Shown here: positions 23,776 through 38,049 of the stretch, in pieces | Layout of the letters: each line of letters begins with the position of its first letter | How positions within the stretch are numbered: position 1 is the stretch's first letter | The notes under the pieces: generated by a model | Told to the model about the DNA's origin: nothing | The model's input: the letters and a program-made list of their open reading frames with translations, nothing else | Databases searched by the model: none | Origin: Cardinalis cardinalis | Taxonomy: Eukaryota > Chordata > Aves > Passeriformes > Cardinalidae | Assembly (NCBI GenBank): GCA_014549065.1 | Contig: JACDOX010000082.1 | Span: 497,690-561,689, forward strand | DNA: 64,000 nucleotides | Direction of reading: 5' to 3' | Made by a program: the position numbers and the translations under genes

Positions 23776-26700
23776 CCAGTGGATGTGCTTCTGTTGCTTG
23801 AGTAATTTTTTTCAACCATACAGTTGTTGCCCTTCAGCATTTAGTGGCTCCTTTAGTTAGGACTAATCTCAGTTGTTATAAAATGAGCCCCACTCTCCCT
23901 CACAGCTTTCCTTCCACAGCGGAGTTGGTGATAAAACACGGGGTGGTGCTGTGCAGGTGGATCTATGAGCACTGAAAGTGGGTAGAGAAACAATGCAATT
24001 GCTTGAGCCTGGTCCCATATTTCTGCCAGTGGCTATTTTATGAGAAGGGAAGAAATTAATTTACTTAGGAGCCACCACTCCTCTCTGAGATTTGAGAGTT
24101 TGAAAGTCACAGAGAGTGGAATGGCAAAGTAAAAAGTCACACACAAACTGGGTTGTTTTCGTAAGAAACCAAGATAGAAAACGTGCTTAAAGTATCTTCA
24201 GGTACTGCACTGACCTTGAGCTCTTTCNCTTCATTAATTCTATGATTTTATCACCACACTTTTGAATTAAAAATAATTCTCTTCCCCCTTCCTGTGAAAA
24301 CATTCCTGTCCCTCCCTCTCCCACCCCTCACCAATCTCCCTCTTTCTTTCAACTCTCATAATCCTTGGTGTGATAATGGCTAAGGAAAACCAGACTAAAG
24401 TCTGGAATTTTAATTTTGATAACCTTCCTGAGCAGCAAGGTTTGTGTGGGATGGAGATTAATGAAAGCCAGGCGCAATGGACCCTTGTCACTAGGTAGAG
24501 TGAGAAGCACGTAACCCTCAGGGAAGGAAGTGGTTCAGAAGGGGAGTAAGTAATAACATATTTTATTTTTTCATGCATCCCTACCCACTCTTTAATGGGA
24601 GGACACTCCAAATGGCAAGCAAAGAGAAAATGGAAAGGAAGCAGCAACCTTACCTTTGAATGGCTGAGAGGAGAAGGCGCCTGGGGGCCCCTGCCAGCAG
24701 CAGTAATTGGGCCTGACCCAGGACCTGCTGTAGCAAGTGGATGTTTTTTTCTGTACATTTTTATCATCTATCCTAAGGAGCCAAGTAAGCTTCACAGTTC
24801 CATAATCCACAAATCCATGTGGTGCCCAGAGCTGTCAATAGCAGAGGCAGAGAGGGGAGATGACGGTGGGGCAGAGCCCTGGGCAGCCCTTGCGGGGCTG
24901 GCAGAGCCCTGGGAGGCGCCATGGTTATGATCCTAGGCCCAGCAGCTGCCCAGCCAGGCCTGCAGCTCCCTGGCCAAGACAGGCAGCTCACCTGCCCNGC
25001 AGAAGGAGATTCCCTGCTCCCTAGGACCTTTCTCTGCTTCCATGTCTTTGTCAGCTGGCAGGCATTGCCTCAAGCCCCGAAAGTTGCTGAGGAACCTACT
25101 CATTTTCCTTTCTGCCCCATGGCTCATCAGGAAGCACCAAACCCATGTCACAAGAGATCCTTCTGCAGGAAGCCCTTTCTGAGGACTTGCACATCATTTC
25201 CTGATGCACGGAAGGAAACACCTGCTGCTATCTACCACTGCATTTCCCAGTTAGACATTTGCCAGGGAGTCCATCTCCGGCAAGGCACATCCCAGCTATC
25301 TTCCTTCAAATAGGGCAGGGCAGGATAAGTGTAGGAAGGGCTACTCCTGCTTGATGAAGATGGAAGCTGAGCCATGTATGTCTTCAGGACAGCTGCATAC
25401 ACAGCTAATTAGCCCACCATTCCCTCCCTCAGAGACTTTCTGCATCTCACAGGTGGCCTCTACCAAGAGATGGTGTAGATGTGGCTAGAAAAATGAAGAT
25501 TTAGCTACTTCCTTGTGTTTTAACCATAAAGTTAAACCTCTCAAAAGTTGGCCCATGTCCTATACTATGGTGGAACTTAAATAAACTTATAGTACATTTG
25601 ATGCTTGGATTATTATTAACTCTTTGAGTATGGTTGTTGGCCTTTGCTAATCTCCCAGCACCTCACTCAAATTGTATTAGAATGAGTAATTACTGAAGTA
25701 ATCATGGATAATTAGCTCNCTTCTTGACTTTTTGTCTCATGAAATAAGCTTCTAAAAATAATTTCTGAAGTGTTTCTTGAATGATGACAATGCTCTGTCA
25801 TTTCTGAATGAATCTGTAGCTCAAGAGAGTTGCTAGAATGAGGAGGGCAGGGGAAATGCTGCCTGGAAGCATGGAAGAGACAGGGTGAATGTTTGAAAAC
25901 ATGCAAGTGTGGTACATGTGCATAACAAAAATGATAAACTGAAGTAAAAAAGAAAATTATGAATTCACATGGGACAACTTGAAGCTGTTACCCATCATGA
26001 TACCTTCCTGTCGCTGTTTGCATGAGGAAGCTACAAGAAGTGAAAGCAGAAGTGAAAACAGCATGGCCAGACTGTAATTCCCCATTCAGTTCAGTGCAGC
26101 TGGCGGATCTGGGCTTCTGAGAGAAAGGACAGCATTTAGATGGTGAGAGGGACCACCCCAACATGCAGCACAGAATATGAGAAAATTATTGAGTAGGTCA
26201 GACAATCTAGGGATCAGTCTGTTTGCATTAATTACTAGCTCATGTACGAGCCTTTCAGTTTTCATAAGGTTCAGAGAGCTGCTCACTTGTCAGCCCTGTC
26301 ACTTTTANATTTGTTGTTGCTCTCCTACAACCCACACCTATGCAACCAGCTCCATATGAATTTGGTGACAGCATCCTCAGAACTCTCCTCTTCCTGGCTG
26401 CATAGAAGGCTTGTCCTTGAGTCCCAGCTCCTTGCCTGTCTCACTCTGGATGCACCTCAGACAAGTTTCAACATCTTGTGCTGTGTTTTTTTACTTTTAG
26501 CTGTAGTCATGCATCGACCCCTCTTTTACCTGTTTGCTTGCTGCTTTGTCGACCTTGTGTGTTCACTTTCGTAAAACCGTGGCTGGGTTTGAGCAGTAAC
26601 AGCCTAACCAGAAAGCTCAAGAAACTGCTTGTTTCCACACATGCACATAAATAGTCATAACAGACAAAAAATTATTCAACTCNTTTCACATTCTAATAAA

Positions 26701-27859
26701 CAAAAGCAACACCTACGCCACGGACCCATATTACATGTATCCTGTTTTCCTCAAGTTCTTTTCAGCATCAGAGTTTCAGGGGCAGAGCAGACACTCGCTG
26801 GTAAGACTGCATCTCATTTTGGAAATTTTGCCATGTTCTGGATTCCCCTCAGACACCTTGAAACTCTCCCTTATATCCAAAATATTACATACTATCAAAG
26901 AATTCATCTTGCAGCAGCAGATAGTTTCCTGACAACATGTTTTTGATGAAAGATCACGCTCTGTTCATTTGTAACCCTTTGGTTGCTAGAGGATTCATCT
27001 GTTTTGTAACAACACAGGGGATTGTGAAAGATCTTGTGCATAGGCATCAAAATTGTCTGCTGTAACTAATGGCTACCACGATAAGCACTGCAGAATGCTA
27101 TAAATCTCACCCTAACTGTTGTAAATGTAAATGCTGTCCCTGCAAAAATCTTTTTCTGATTTGCAGCTTAAGTTTTCTCATAGGCAGGATGCCCCTGTTC
27201 GTTTTTGCCAGCTTCATCCATTCCTTTTCAGAGTTATTCTGCCTCCCTTGAGTCAGTTACTGGGTTGATCGACAGAGGGCAATAGTATCTCACTCCAGTT
27301 TCCAGTTCTCCTTTCCTGCTTCTCTTTCCCCTCCCCTCTGAGTATCTGCATCCATCATTTGCTTCTCCTACTTCCAAACTTTTTGCCTTTGACCGGTGAA
27401 GGAGGGTGCCTCCAGCAGTAACAGGGGGCACAAGAATCTGTGTTTTTCTGCAAAGCCTGGCACAGTTCTCAGCCCAAGGGCTTCTCTGTGCCCNGGGCAG
27501 CGACGGTGCTGAATGTTGGCATAGACTTGGAAAGCAATTCCACAAATCACAGTCCGAGGGTTGTTCAAAACCAACGCATCCATTTTTTTCTACAGAAGTA
27601 GAAACTTGCAGGAAGGGCAGACAATAATGTCCTGGGCCGGCTGTGGTTCTCAGCATTCCTGCTGCCAGAGAAGGCATCCCCCTCTACACTGGGCAGGTGC
27701 TGAGGATGCTGCTGGAAGTGATTCCAAAACCTGTGAGCATGGATCTCTTGTCCAAGGACTGCAGTGAGCTGATGTCCAGCAGACTTAGATTCACTCCATC
27801 CACACAAGCATCCACTGGAAAGTACACAGGGCTCCCCAAACAGGAAAGGATTGAAAGGA

Positions 27860-27901
<42 letters not shown>

Positions 27902-28544
27902 GTTTAACCCCTAGTGGAAGTTCTTGCTCCCATTTAATTTTCAGTCAATTATCTGCATTTGTCTGGAAACAGTTTGTCATATGAAAATACTTCTCTTCCT
28001 TCTGTGTGGAATGCAGGAGGTATTTGCTTGTATGTACAACTGTCTCCCTGAAATGGGAAAAATCAATGGTGAGTTTAACAATCATTGTATGTTGTAGTCA
28101 AAAGTGAGTACAACACCTATAGGAAAATATGTTAGGGATTGTTCAGTGCAAGTAAATACTCTTTTGAGCTAGACTGCTGCTTTAAGCCCTGGACTTAGAA
28201 AATCTTTCTCTGTTCATGTTACAGACTGAGAGTTGCCTTATTGAAGTTTCTCAGNGCTGTTCATACTTCAGGACATTGAGCATGCAGGGAAGGCTTTGAG
28301 GGGCTGGGGGCTCACAACTAATAACTCTGCCTCTGTGATAAGGATCTTTTTCTCTAGGAACACACCTCTGTGGTCTTCTGGTTGATGGATTTTCTCTGCC
28401 CAGACTCCAGGAAAACTAAAGGGCAGCTACTTCTCAGCATCTGGATATATGATTAGCATGGTATTTACTGCAATAAATGTAGGCTGCCATGCAGCCATTT
28501 TATACCTGTAGCCTGGACTTGTCCTCCTAAGAACAGGAGAGAGG
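23776..28544. other. Non-coding stretch with one GC-richer patch
   Basis: No gene was recognised. A GC-richer patch at about 24640-25080 has open frames on both strands (up to 166 codons on the minus strand at 24267-24767). These carry no recognisable domain, and the patch has few CpG, unlike the 9.6-10.0 kb block. A 13-bp direct repeat (GCAGAGCCCTGGG) occurs at 24871 and 24901. Confidence 0.6.
27864..27900. repeat. (CT)n microsatellite
   Basis: An uninterrupted CT dinucleotide tract of 37 bases. It is likely to vary in length between individuals, and it accounts for the serine-leucine-rich tail of the open frame crossing it. Confidence 0.97.
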
Positions 28545-28905
28545 CCAGAGGAGGTCAGACTAGAGCTTCATCTAGCCCAGCATCCCTGCTCTTACCTACT
28601 GGACAATTCACAGGGAATGTGTGTGAGGGAAAGGGCCAGTATGAAATGACTCACATCTGACAGTGAACATCAGACAGTGTTCATGCACTCTCTGGCAAGG
28701 CAGATATGTCCAAACTGTCATATTTAATAATAACTGAATGTGACTGAACAAGTCTAAATATTTTTGAACTAATGTATACTGTTGAGTTCAACATCCTGTG
28801 ACAGTAAGTTGTACGGTTTTCCTCAGAGTCACAAATCATCCTTTCACTGCTATTCTCTTANTACAGAAAGCTAATAATATCTTACTCTATCTTCCCTGAA
28901 GTCCA
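28545..28905 (-). mobile_element. Ancient CR1-like LINE relic, minus strand
   Basis: The order of words resembles inverted ancient amniote CR1-type repeats: GGTCAGACTAGAGCTTCATCTAGCCCAGCATCC, then GGGCCAGTATGAAATGACTC, and later GAGTTCAACATCCTGTGACAGTAAGTTGTACG. In the known repeats, CATCTAGCCCAGCATCCTG, GGCCAGTACCAGATGC and a GAGTTCCACAGGTT block follow one another in this way. Divergence is very high, so the call is tentative. It would be one of the oldest transposon remnants in the window. Confidence 0.5.
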
Positions 28906-31900
28906 CTGTCTTAGCTTGAGGAGATCAGAGGTAAGATTTTGCCTGTTTTCCATTTTACAAGCCAATTCCCTCTGTGGCTTCTACCGGTCTTGCCTTGCAT
29001 CTGCCCCTCACTGCAATGTTGCCAGATTTTATGCATGTGATTGAATAATCCCATATTCTTTCTTCCCCTTCTGAAGTGACAGTGTCTGCCGGCCCTTGAG
29101 AGGAAACCACCCACCACATTTGTGCCAGAATCCATGGAAAATCTGCAAGCAGAAATGGCTTGCAGTTTTCTTTTATGGCTATCACGGTTCAGATGGAGTT
29201 TCCCTGCAAGTCTTGTTGAACTTGATTAGACTGGAGCAGAAGAAATCAACTTCCCCAGCAATCTGAAAACAGCAAGGCATATAAAAGAACCCTCAGCTCT
29301 GCCAGCTGTTTAAGGAGCATTGAAAGACTTCAGAAATACTTCTGAGGCTTTTTCTTGCACTTTTTGGACAGATTTCACAGTTCCTCCCTGTGATGCAGGT
29401 GAACTCTGAAGATGTTAAGTGACTAAGGCTGCCATTTTTGGTCAATAAAAAGGGTGTTTATTTGTCTTCTTGACAAATGCACATCAGCATTCTCATTATT
29501 AGAAAAGAAAAAAGGTGGACCTGATAGTCATGAGGTAGTCATGTTATATATAATACTCTTATTACTGTTGGCCTTAAAATACTTCAGCATGACAAGATTA
29601 GANCCAGTGTCATCCTTTTTTATTTAAATTTAATTTACACAAAATAATGTTCTTCTTGCTCCATTTCTTCCAATTCCCTCTCTTTTCCTCCCCTGTTCAT
29701 TTTTCTTTGTAATTTTAAAGTTAGTCCATTCACCAATGTCACCCCTTTCCACAGTCCCACATTTCACCTTTGCAAAACGCAGCAAAAAGCCAGCCATTTA
29801 TTCTGCTTACCATTTGTAGCAATTAAAAATAGGATTTTGCAAATCCAGTTGCACTGTCATTAAGCAGATGTCATTCAAAGCTTGTGCAGAGACAGACAAA
29901 AGTTATTGATCTTCACTGTTTGGTTTTTGTTTCCTCCTGCACCACTGTTACCTACCTACCCTTCTAGAACAAGTGTATAACACAGCATGTTTTTCTTTGT
30001 ACCATTTTTACGCTTCCTTGACCCCACTGGCCTTTTTTAGCTGGTTCAGAGTGGCTTTGGAGGTGAGTCTGTAACTCTGATGGGTGGGACTCTGGCATGT
30101 GGTTTAGCTCCTGTAGGCCTAATGTGGGTGGGGGACAGTAAATGGGTGGTGGATGTGGAACACTGCATTAAATCACANACACTTCCACCAGTAGCTGGCA
30201 CTGGCTGAGGCTGCCCTGCCCCAAGGCCAGCTGAGAAACTNCCTCACTTGGCTTTTAATCGTTGCCAAACCACTACTGCAGAAAAATGGTTTTACCAAAA
30301 CCCCACATTTTTTGACTCTTTGTGTCCTTCCTTCCCTCCCCCTGCTCTCCTCTGCTTAGGGGGCAGTGCCTGCTCCCACACATCCAAATGCCCTTAGGAA
30401 AAGAAGTCACAGTAAAATCTTCAGCAGACTCTGCACATGCAGCTAGAGACAGTGAGAGTGGTAGTTTTAGGTGTCCCTAAACTCATCTGTGTTGGTGAGC
30501 NTCCCAAGAACTCACCCTTTGCCGGCCCATTAATGCACTGCAACACCAGGCTCTCCAGCCCTCTGGAAATCTCATATGAAAATTAGAGATTTCACAATAA
30601 AACTCCACATTTCTGACAGAAACATCATCAGCTCCTGTTATAAAAATAACATACACCCCAAACATTTAACAGAAAGAAATTCATGTCTGGAAACTCAGGT
30701 CATGAGGCAGCCAAGCATGACTGGTTTTGGGTGTAACAGAAGTTAGTGCTGAAGCTGTACAAGTAATATATTAATTCACACATATATGGCTGATTATGTA
30801 TTATTACTACAATTAAGGAATATTGCCAGNGGAATACAATGTTATGACAATGTAATGTTCTCTAAACTACCCTCTTGGCAGATATAAAAAAATTAAAGGA
30901 AAATCTAGAGACAAAAAGGCTGTGAGTTGCAGAGTGGATGAATTTGGCCCACCTTCCTTGGTAATGTAGAACAGTTGGCTCTGGAATGTGATGCTGGATC
31001 ACTTGCTTGTACAACAACATCACCTGTCTGTGACACCAATTAAAACCAATCCANAGTCCCAGTCACAGTAACTTGCACCATCACACCCAAAAGAGCAAAA
31101 CCTCCTGCAGTTAACAAGGATGTTTCCTTTTTAAAAGTTTTTTTTCTTCATGAGACATCTTTTGGTTCACTAAAGCAGGAATTAAAAGCAAAAGAAACAC
31201 CTTTGTGTGGGTTTTAATGTGGCTGTACTGAACAATCATGTTTAAAAATGAANCATGTGCATTTGTCAAGTGTTATGTTTAAATAACCAGTGCTCCAAAA
31301 GGCATTAATTATCAGGGTTATGTGAAACTGTCATCATGGCCCAGCACAGTGCCTCAAGGGTCAAGGCTGCCTGACAAGTGTGAGAAAAGCCACTGCTGTG
31401 AGCCAGAGATGAGTCTGTAGCACTGAAATAAACTAAGCACAGCTGGACAGACTTACCTTTTTTGTGGTAGATCTGTGCCCAGGTGGATGACAGCTCTGGA
31501 GATTCTTCAAGGAAAGGAAAGGAAAAAGGAANTAAAGAATAATTGCATTGAGATTTGGCTACCAACACTTCCTCACCTGAGCTAAGCCTGTAACTTCTGG
31601 AGAAACTGCATAGTGCAGAGTGAGGCTGATTTACACTGGGCATAAAACTGGCCATTAAAATCTTTGTGTCCTAGAAAATGCCTTCTCTTAACTAGCTCAA
31701 TTTACGCAGACAGGTGAGTGTATCAGGGTAGAGAGTGGATGTAGGAAAGCAGCAATGGGCCCCTACTGGCTTCTAACAGCAGAATTATCTTAATAGTTAT
31801 TAAATGAGGTGAAAGTAAGCTGAGGGGGAGCATGAGAGGAAAATTCAGGGGCAAGTGGCAGGGCTCAGTGAGCTGCATCATTAAGATGCTGAAAGAGATA

Positions 31901-32164
31901 GAGGACAAACATCTGCAGATCACAAATATATTTCCCAGCTCAGAACTGCAGAGAGGTTTGCCAGTTTTTCTCTTCTCCTGTGGTCAGAGTTCCTTTAGAA
32001 TAAAAATCATTATAAAACCTTCCAAAAAGGCCAGTGCAAAAGAAAATCTACCCCAAAGCCTTGCTTAGGTAGAGCTATACCTTTTAACAGCTTAATAATG
32101 ATATAGTCTGGTGAACAATTATATTCTGTGCTTAAGGAAAACTCTTATGCTACAAAGGAGCCTT

Positions 32165-32183
32165 AAAAAAAAAAAAAAAAAAA
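32165..32183. repeat. Poly-A run of 19
   Basis: Nineteen consecutive A bases. No retrotransposed sequence is recognisable next to it. Confidence 0.9.
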
Positions 32184-35100
32184 GAGTACCCAATTTTTAG
32201 GATCTCCAAATGGCAAAGAAACTGCATAGATAATATGTATTTTTATAAATTCATTTTCCTCATTGTTTTATTCCTATTTGTTTTATCCTTAGTGTGCAAT
32301 TTAGATGTGTCTAATAGATAGCAAGGCTGCATGAGAGCACTGGTACTGAGTAGGCTAAGCTAAGTGCTTAAATCCTTAAGCACTAAGTGCTGCTGAGTTC
32401 TGCAGTTGGGCTGACAAGGGTGGTACCATTAACTCAAATCATTTGTCCCGTGACATTTTAGGGGAAGTTCCCTTTGGAAGCTCTCTGGCTTTTTTTTTTT
32501 AACCCCAGACTCCAGTCTCAGAGAAAAGCCTGTGTCTTCCTGGCTGGTTTTGCAGATGGGTCAGTCACCACCCCATGAATACACTGGTCAAACCAACAGT
32601 CCATCAATTCTCTCCTCCCCCAGAAAGGAATGCAAAACAATCATTATTTACATGAAAAGTGTGTGAGAAACTCTATTACAAAAATGTAAACATCAGAAGG
32701 CTTAGAAGAACTTTAGAAGAACAGGGCAATGCTGTAACGCGCTGAGAGCTGTGTTTTGAACNGTGTTTGAGAAGCCTGTGTTTTGAACAGCCTGTGAAGA
32801 TGCCATGGAAAACAAAGACTTTGCCAACATAGTCATGCCCAAGCTGAACTCAGTTTGTACAGTCTCTTGGTACAGGATCAAATCTGTGAAATCAGACACC
32901 AAATTGCGTGAATTATCATGACTGAATTCCATCTACACATAAGGGCATTTTTTTTATTATGAACAGCCAGCTTCTTCTTCTTTCTCTGCAATTAGCTGGG
33001 AACAATAAGTCTTCCTGATGGCCCTCTAAAAACTGAAAAGATCAAATATATTCAAACTGTTTAAAAAATTGCATGTCCTTAGGAACAAAAATGAGAGGTT
33101 ATGACACTGCTGTAGAGCTTGCAGTGAGTTGGTGTGAAACCAGGTTGTTTGAAAGGACTTGCAGCTGCCTATTAACAATGAGTAAGAAGTCCTGGGGAGA
33201 TGGGACTGGAGGCAGGCCAGAAAAAGAGGAGAAAGATGCTAAGAAAGAGTATTTTCACTCCCTCATTTGTGNGAAATGGGCTGACAGCAAAAAAAATTCT
33301 AACAAAGAGGTAAGTGTTTTGAAAGTGCTTTTAAAATGTTTCTTAACAGTAACTCTTCCAGCCTCTAGTATGATTGTGATCTGCTTTTAACAGGTGGGCT
33401 GCAACGAAAGTGTTTTAAATACCCNAGGAAAGCATTTAAACATACACCAAATTTTAAGCCAGGATAAGGCTATATTGAACTCTATGGGACACATTTGTGC
33501 TACTCAGTGGTGTGGAGATGTAAGGTTTCTGCTGAAAAGTTGTCAGTGTATTGGAAAACCAAATTCTAAGCCAGAATTATTACCTCTGTCTGGGATGTCT
33601 GTGTGCTGTAGACACATATACACATTTTCTATGCAGAATTATTCTAATTTATATCTTGATACTTCATGAGAAGGGCACCTATATTTTTTTCTAGGGATCT
33701 CACTGGGGTTAAAAATTATTTGTCACTTGTGAAGGATAAATTCTTGTGGCTATATTTGAAAATCACTTTGCGTAAACACTTCTGCTTCAGACCTGAAGAA
33801 GGCCCTGTTTGATTTGACTTTTCAAAGAAACTATATTGGTTTCATAAAACCCATTACTTTTTCCTCCAAACCTTCACACTCAGTGTAATATGGAAATAAC
33901 CTGTACTGCAGAGGGAAAAAAATTTAGCATAAATATCCATGTATTTTATATATTAGAAAGACATGGTGGTATTTTCATGAATGGATAAATTTTCTACAGT
34001 TCCGCTGATTGGGGTGGGTGAGACTGAAGTCTCACAAGTGGAGACTGAACATGCCAGAGAGCTGCCTCAGGAAATGGTGGAGGGGCATTACAGTAAATGA
34101 CTGCAAACAAGCTGGCTAAGTGAAACCAGTTATTTCACAAAGCCAGGGCTGGGCAGAGAGCCGGGGGAACCAGACATTATCTCGCCTCACCTTGTGTGTC
34201 AATGGNAACAACAACAAAAAAGGCCATCATTGGCATGCACCTGACACAGATTAAAAGTATGGATTGGTTTTCACTTGTTTTCAGGAAATGAACATTAAAA
34301 ATTAGATAGTTTGACTGCATGCCATGGAAAGCCCAAATGCAAGTCTAACCCAAATAAAAAAATTTGTGTCAATCAAAACAACATGGAAGGGAAAGAAATC
34401 TATCATGGTGGCATCTGTCAGAACCTCAGGGTTTTAATGACTGATCTGAATGGCTCTGGATAAAGGGATTAGTTGATTAATTTTGTTATGCGTTGATTAT
34501 GGGGCCTTTTTAATATGATGGATATTCTAAAAACAAAGCATAATCTAAACCCTTCATTTTGCATTATAAATATAAACTAAAGTCTGGTAAAGCCTGTGAG
34601 AGAATTTNCAAGGCTGTCAAACCACATGGATTAACTTTGGGATGTGGGAGAAAGAAAAAAGAAAATGCTATTTCTAGATGACAAAGAAGATTATTCAAGT
34701 ATTCCCTTTTCCCCTATTGTTCTGGCGAGAAGAAAATACAATCAGGCCATATTCTGTATTGAAGTCTTCAAATGAATTTCCATGCTCAGTTAAGTAATGG
34801 GACCTTCCACAAAGCCCCTCACTAACATTCCCTTTTTGGGGTGGCTGATGACAAGAAATCCAGAACTGGCTAGGGAAAATCACTGCAGCATGCAGCAGAN
34901 CTGAGATTGTTACCTGAGAAATACATTTGCTTTCTCTTTTTGACCAAATTATTTACAGCTGAAGAGCTCATTTTACTTGTATTTTTCTGTGAAGCGGATA
35001 ATATTCAATCACCTGCTGAGTTATAGTCTAAAAAACAGTAGGTCTTCATTATCCAGGGTGGTGAACTCAATTGTCTCATGCAAAGGAGTTGAACACCCAT

Positions 35101-38027
35101 TGACTGCAGCAAGCTCAGTTCATACAATGCTGGAAAATGGTCTTTGTTTTACAAGAATTGAAAAGTGATTAAGCACTTGACTATTATAATGCATTCACAT
35201 GAATTCCTGTCATGCTGCAGTCTCCCATTGCAAATACTTGTTTTGTCAATTATCTCAACTGGAATAACACAGGGACAGCTCAGATGTGGCATATGAGGTT
35301 AACTTCTATTTATTTTCAAAATGTTTTAAACTCGCTTACTCATTTTTCTCTAGAAATTGCAGGTAGAATGCGTTCTTTCTCAATAAACTTTCAACATTTA
35401 CACTCGGGTTTTCAGTGAATATTATTTCTTTTGGGGAACAGCAAGATATGAATGCAGCTCACTGCTACAGAAAGAATATGACATTTTTCCTTCCCATCTC
35501 TTACATTTCTTCCAATGAACCTTCATATTACCAGTGATGATGAATAATATATTAATTTAGGAAAAAAAATCATATTTAAAATATTTAGATCCCTTATTAT
35601 GCATTATGGGTCCAGTATTATGCAAGGTGATGAAATAAATATTGCATTTTGGGGTATTATGATGGCTCCTGGCAGGGCAGGATGTCCAAGTTAATATTTT
35701 GCCCTACTCTTTATTGGTCTACCTGAGAAACTTTATGTGCTTTGCTAAGCATAAATTTTTGTTCAGTGCTAGCAGCTTAGATATCAGTTCTAGGTTTGCC
35801 CACCTGTAGTTTGGATTATTCTTCAGAAGAACTATAGCATTAAGAACAGGAAGTTTCAGACATTGAAGTCCTCTGAAACTGAAAGTTATTCTGCTTGTAT
35901 TCTCTGAACCCTGATGCTCATGGTTCTTTCCTTTCCAATGGCAACAGAGGGGCTTTCTCTGAGCTGCACCCATCTGACATCTGAGTTTGAGAGCTGAAAG
36001 GATCTCTGTAGCCACAGAGGTACTGCTTGAACCTCTAACACGTTTTCAGACATTTCTACATCATCTTCTACGGGTGGTGCCTGAAAAAATGAAGCCCAGT
36101 ACACATTTGAGTACAACTGTAGTAGTGGTTGAATAGCAAAAAGAGGAAGAAGAACCAAGACACTCATATATAAATGGTATACAGGCATATAAAGCATATG
36201 TGTTTTATGTTTTTGTATACAAAACATGTACCTTTATATAATACTATAGATTTATTGTATATTAGATGGTGTATACAATATGCTNTAGACTATGTACAGT
36301 CATGGAATAAATTGTTATTTCTATTTGGATAACTCTGTTCTGCAGAGATCCTGTCTGACCTGCAGAAACTTCAGAGTAAGGACACTATTTCCTGATCTGG
36401 TTGGAAGGGCACAGGTAAAATGAGCAGCTAGTCCTAATGATTTCATTTGCAATGTCATGGATAGCATTTGCCAGAAAATGTCAGAAGCAGATGCATAGTA
36501 TTTCATCTNTGTGTTTTGCCTTAGGCCTTATCTATGGAAGTGATCACTAGTGTACACCCAATTAATTTTTTTAAGGTTTGACAGTTTGTAGTACCAGGGA
36601 GAAAACTATGTTAACANTGAGGCACTAGGATAGAAGACAAAGGACTGACAGAAAGACAGCTCTTTGGCTGGCAGTGCAGGGCCACAGTCAGTGGTTGCTA
36701 ACAGTCCCCAGCTACAATGGGAAGATTTTGTCAACACAGTGCAAAGAAGTGTCTTCTGGGACAAAAGTACTTTATTTGTGGGGACAAAAGAATCTATTTT
36801 CTGTTAATATGGAAGGAGCAAGGACAACTAAATCAGAGCTCTGTTTTGAAAGAGAAAACCTCAGTCTGGAACCACCCAATAATACACGAAATCAGTAATT
36901 AAAAGAGGAAAAAGTTATTTTAACCTTATGTTAACCTTGAACAGNCAGAACAAGTGGAGGGAGGGCACACACTTGTGCACACACGGTGCCTTTGTTAAAA
37001 GCAAAAATCATTAATCTGTTTTTGGTTGGGTAGAATATTTCTTGGTGATTCGGATATGTCTGTTGTGTTTTCAAGAGCTACTTGAATGCTTGGATACCTC
37101 CATCCTTCTGAACATCAGAGACAGAATGAGAGGCACCCTGAACTGGCTGGTTAAGATGGAACTTTCTCAGTGGCTGTCACTGATGTCTGGACTTGGGCTA
37201 AGTTAGGCTTGCATGTAAACTGCTGCTACTTAAACTATTTTTTTCTTTAAAATTGTTTTCTTGCTGCAATATGAACAATGAATACTGTTGTTTCAATGAT
37301 TATGGCCGGCCACTGCATACTGCTGATTCTCAAAGGGGAACCACCACCTGCCAAAGGGTAAAAGCAGTGGGAATACGTGGAAAGTTTTAATTGGATTCTC
37401 GTTGAAGAGGAGGGGAATAATGCAATTAGGCATGGAAAGCATAAATGTAAGGCTGTTCCAGGCAGTCTACATGCAGAAATTTAAAAAAAAAAGGTAATTA
37501 ATGCTACAGCTGTTATATGGAGGGACATAAACATAAATTCCTGTAAGAGAGAAGTCACACTTCTGATGACCAAGTCATTCACCTGACCCTCTCCATCCTG
37601 CGACAAAACAACCACCTCTTCTTCTGAGAAGTTGTAAGCCATCAGCCCTTTTAAAAGAAGAACATTTGTCCCCTTCATCTCATTGTGTTGCTGGAGAAGG
37701 TCATGGATTTGTTATGAAATCAGTAGCCCTGGACACCTTCTCCACAGTGGTCCTCACAGAGAGCTCTGAAGGGAGAAGAAGGGAATCTGTAGTCCAGTGC
37801 AGAGGCCACTGGCACAACAGCTGTAGGATGGAGGTGATCATAGGATCATAGAGAAATTAATTCTGCCAGCACTCAAGCTTTTAAATTGTCTTTCTTCTCC
37901 AAATAAATAATAAAAGAGTTGGAAAGTTCAGCCTGAAAACTCTGAGTAGGGGAAAAGTGAAAGACAAGGATATCAGNGTGATAGGACTTGAAAGACTTTT
38001 TTTTTTTTTAAGTTAAGAAATATTGTT

Positions 38028-38049
38028 ACCTTCTGGGACCCCAGAAGGT
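38028..38049. repeat. Short inverted repeat, ACCTTCTGGG arms
   Basis: ACCTTCTGGG at 38028-38037 and CCCAGAAGGT at 38040-38049 are exact reverse complements separated by two bases. A hairpin would use nine pairs at most because of the loop. Confidence 0.75.

Noticed and set aside
24267..25313. Several open frames of 110-166 codons on both strands
   Set aside because: The patch is moderately GC-rich. The frames overlap each other on opposite strands and show no family resemblance.
37839..37854. TCATAGGATCATAGAG as an inverted CR1 tip
   Set aside because: It is only 16 bases and the following sequence does not continue as CR1, so chance or a tiny relic cannot be separated.
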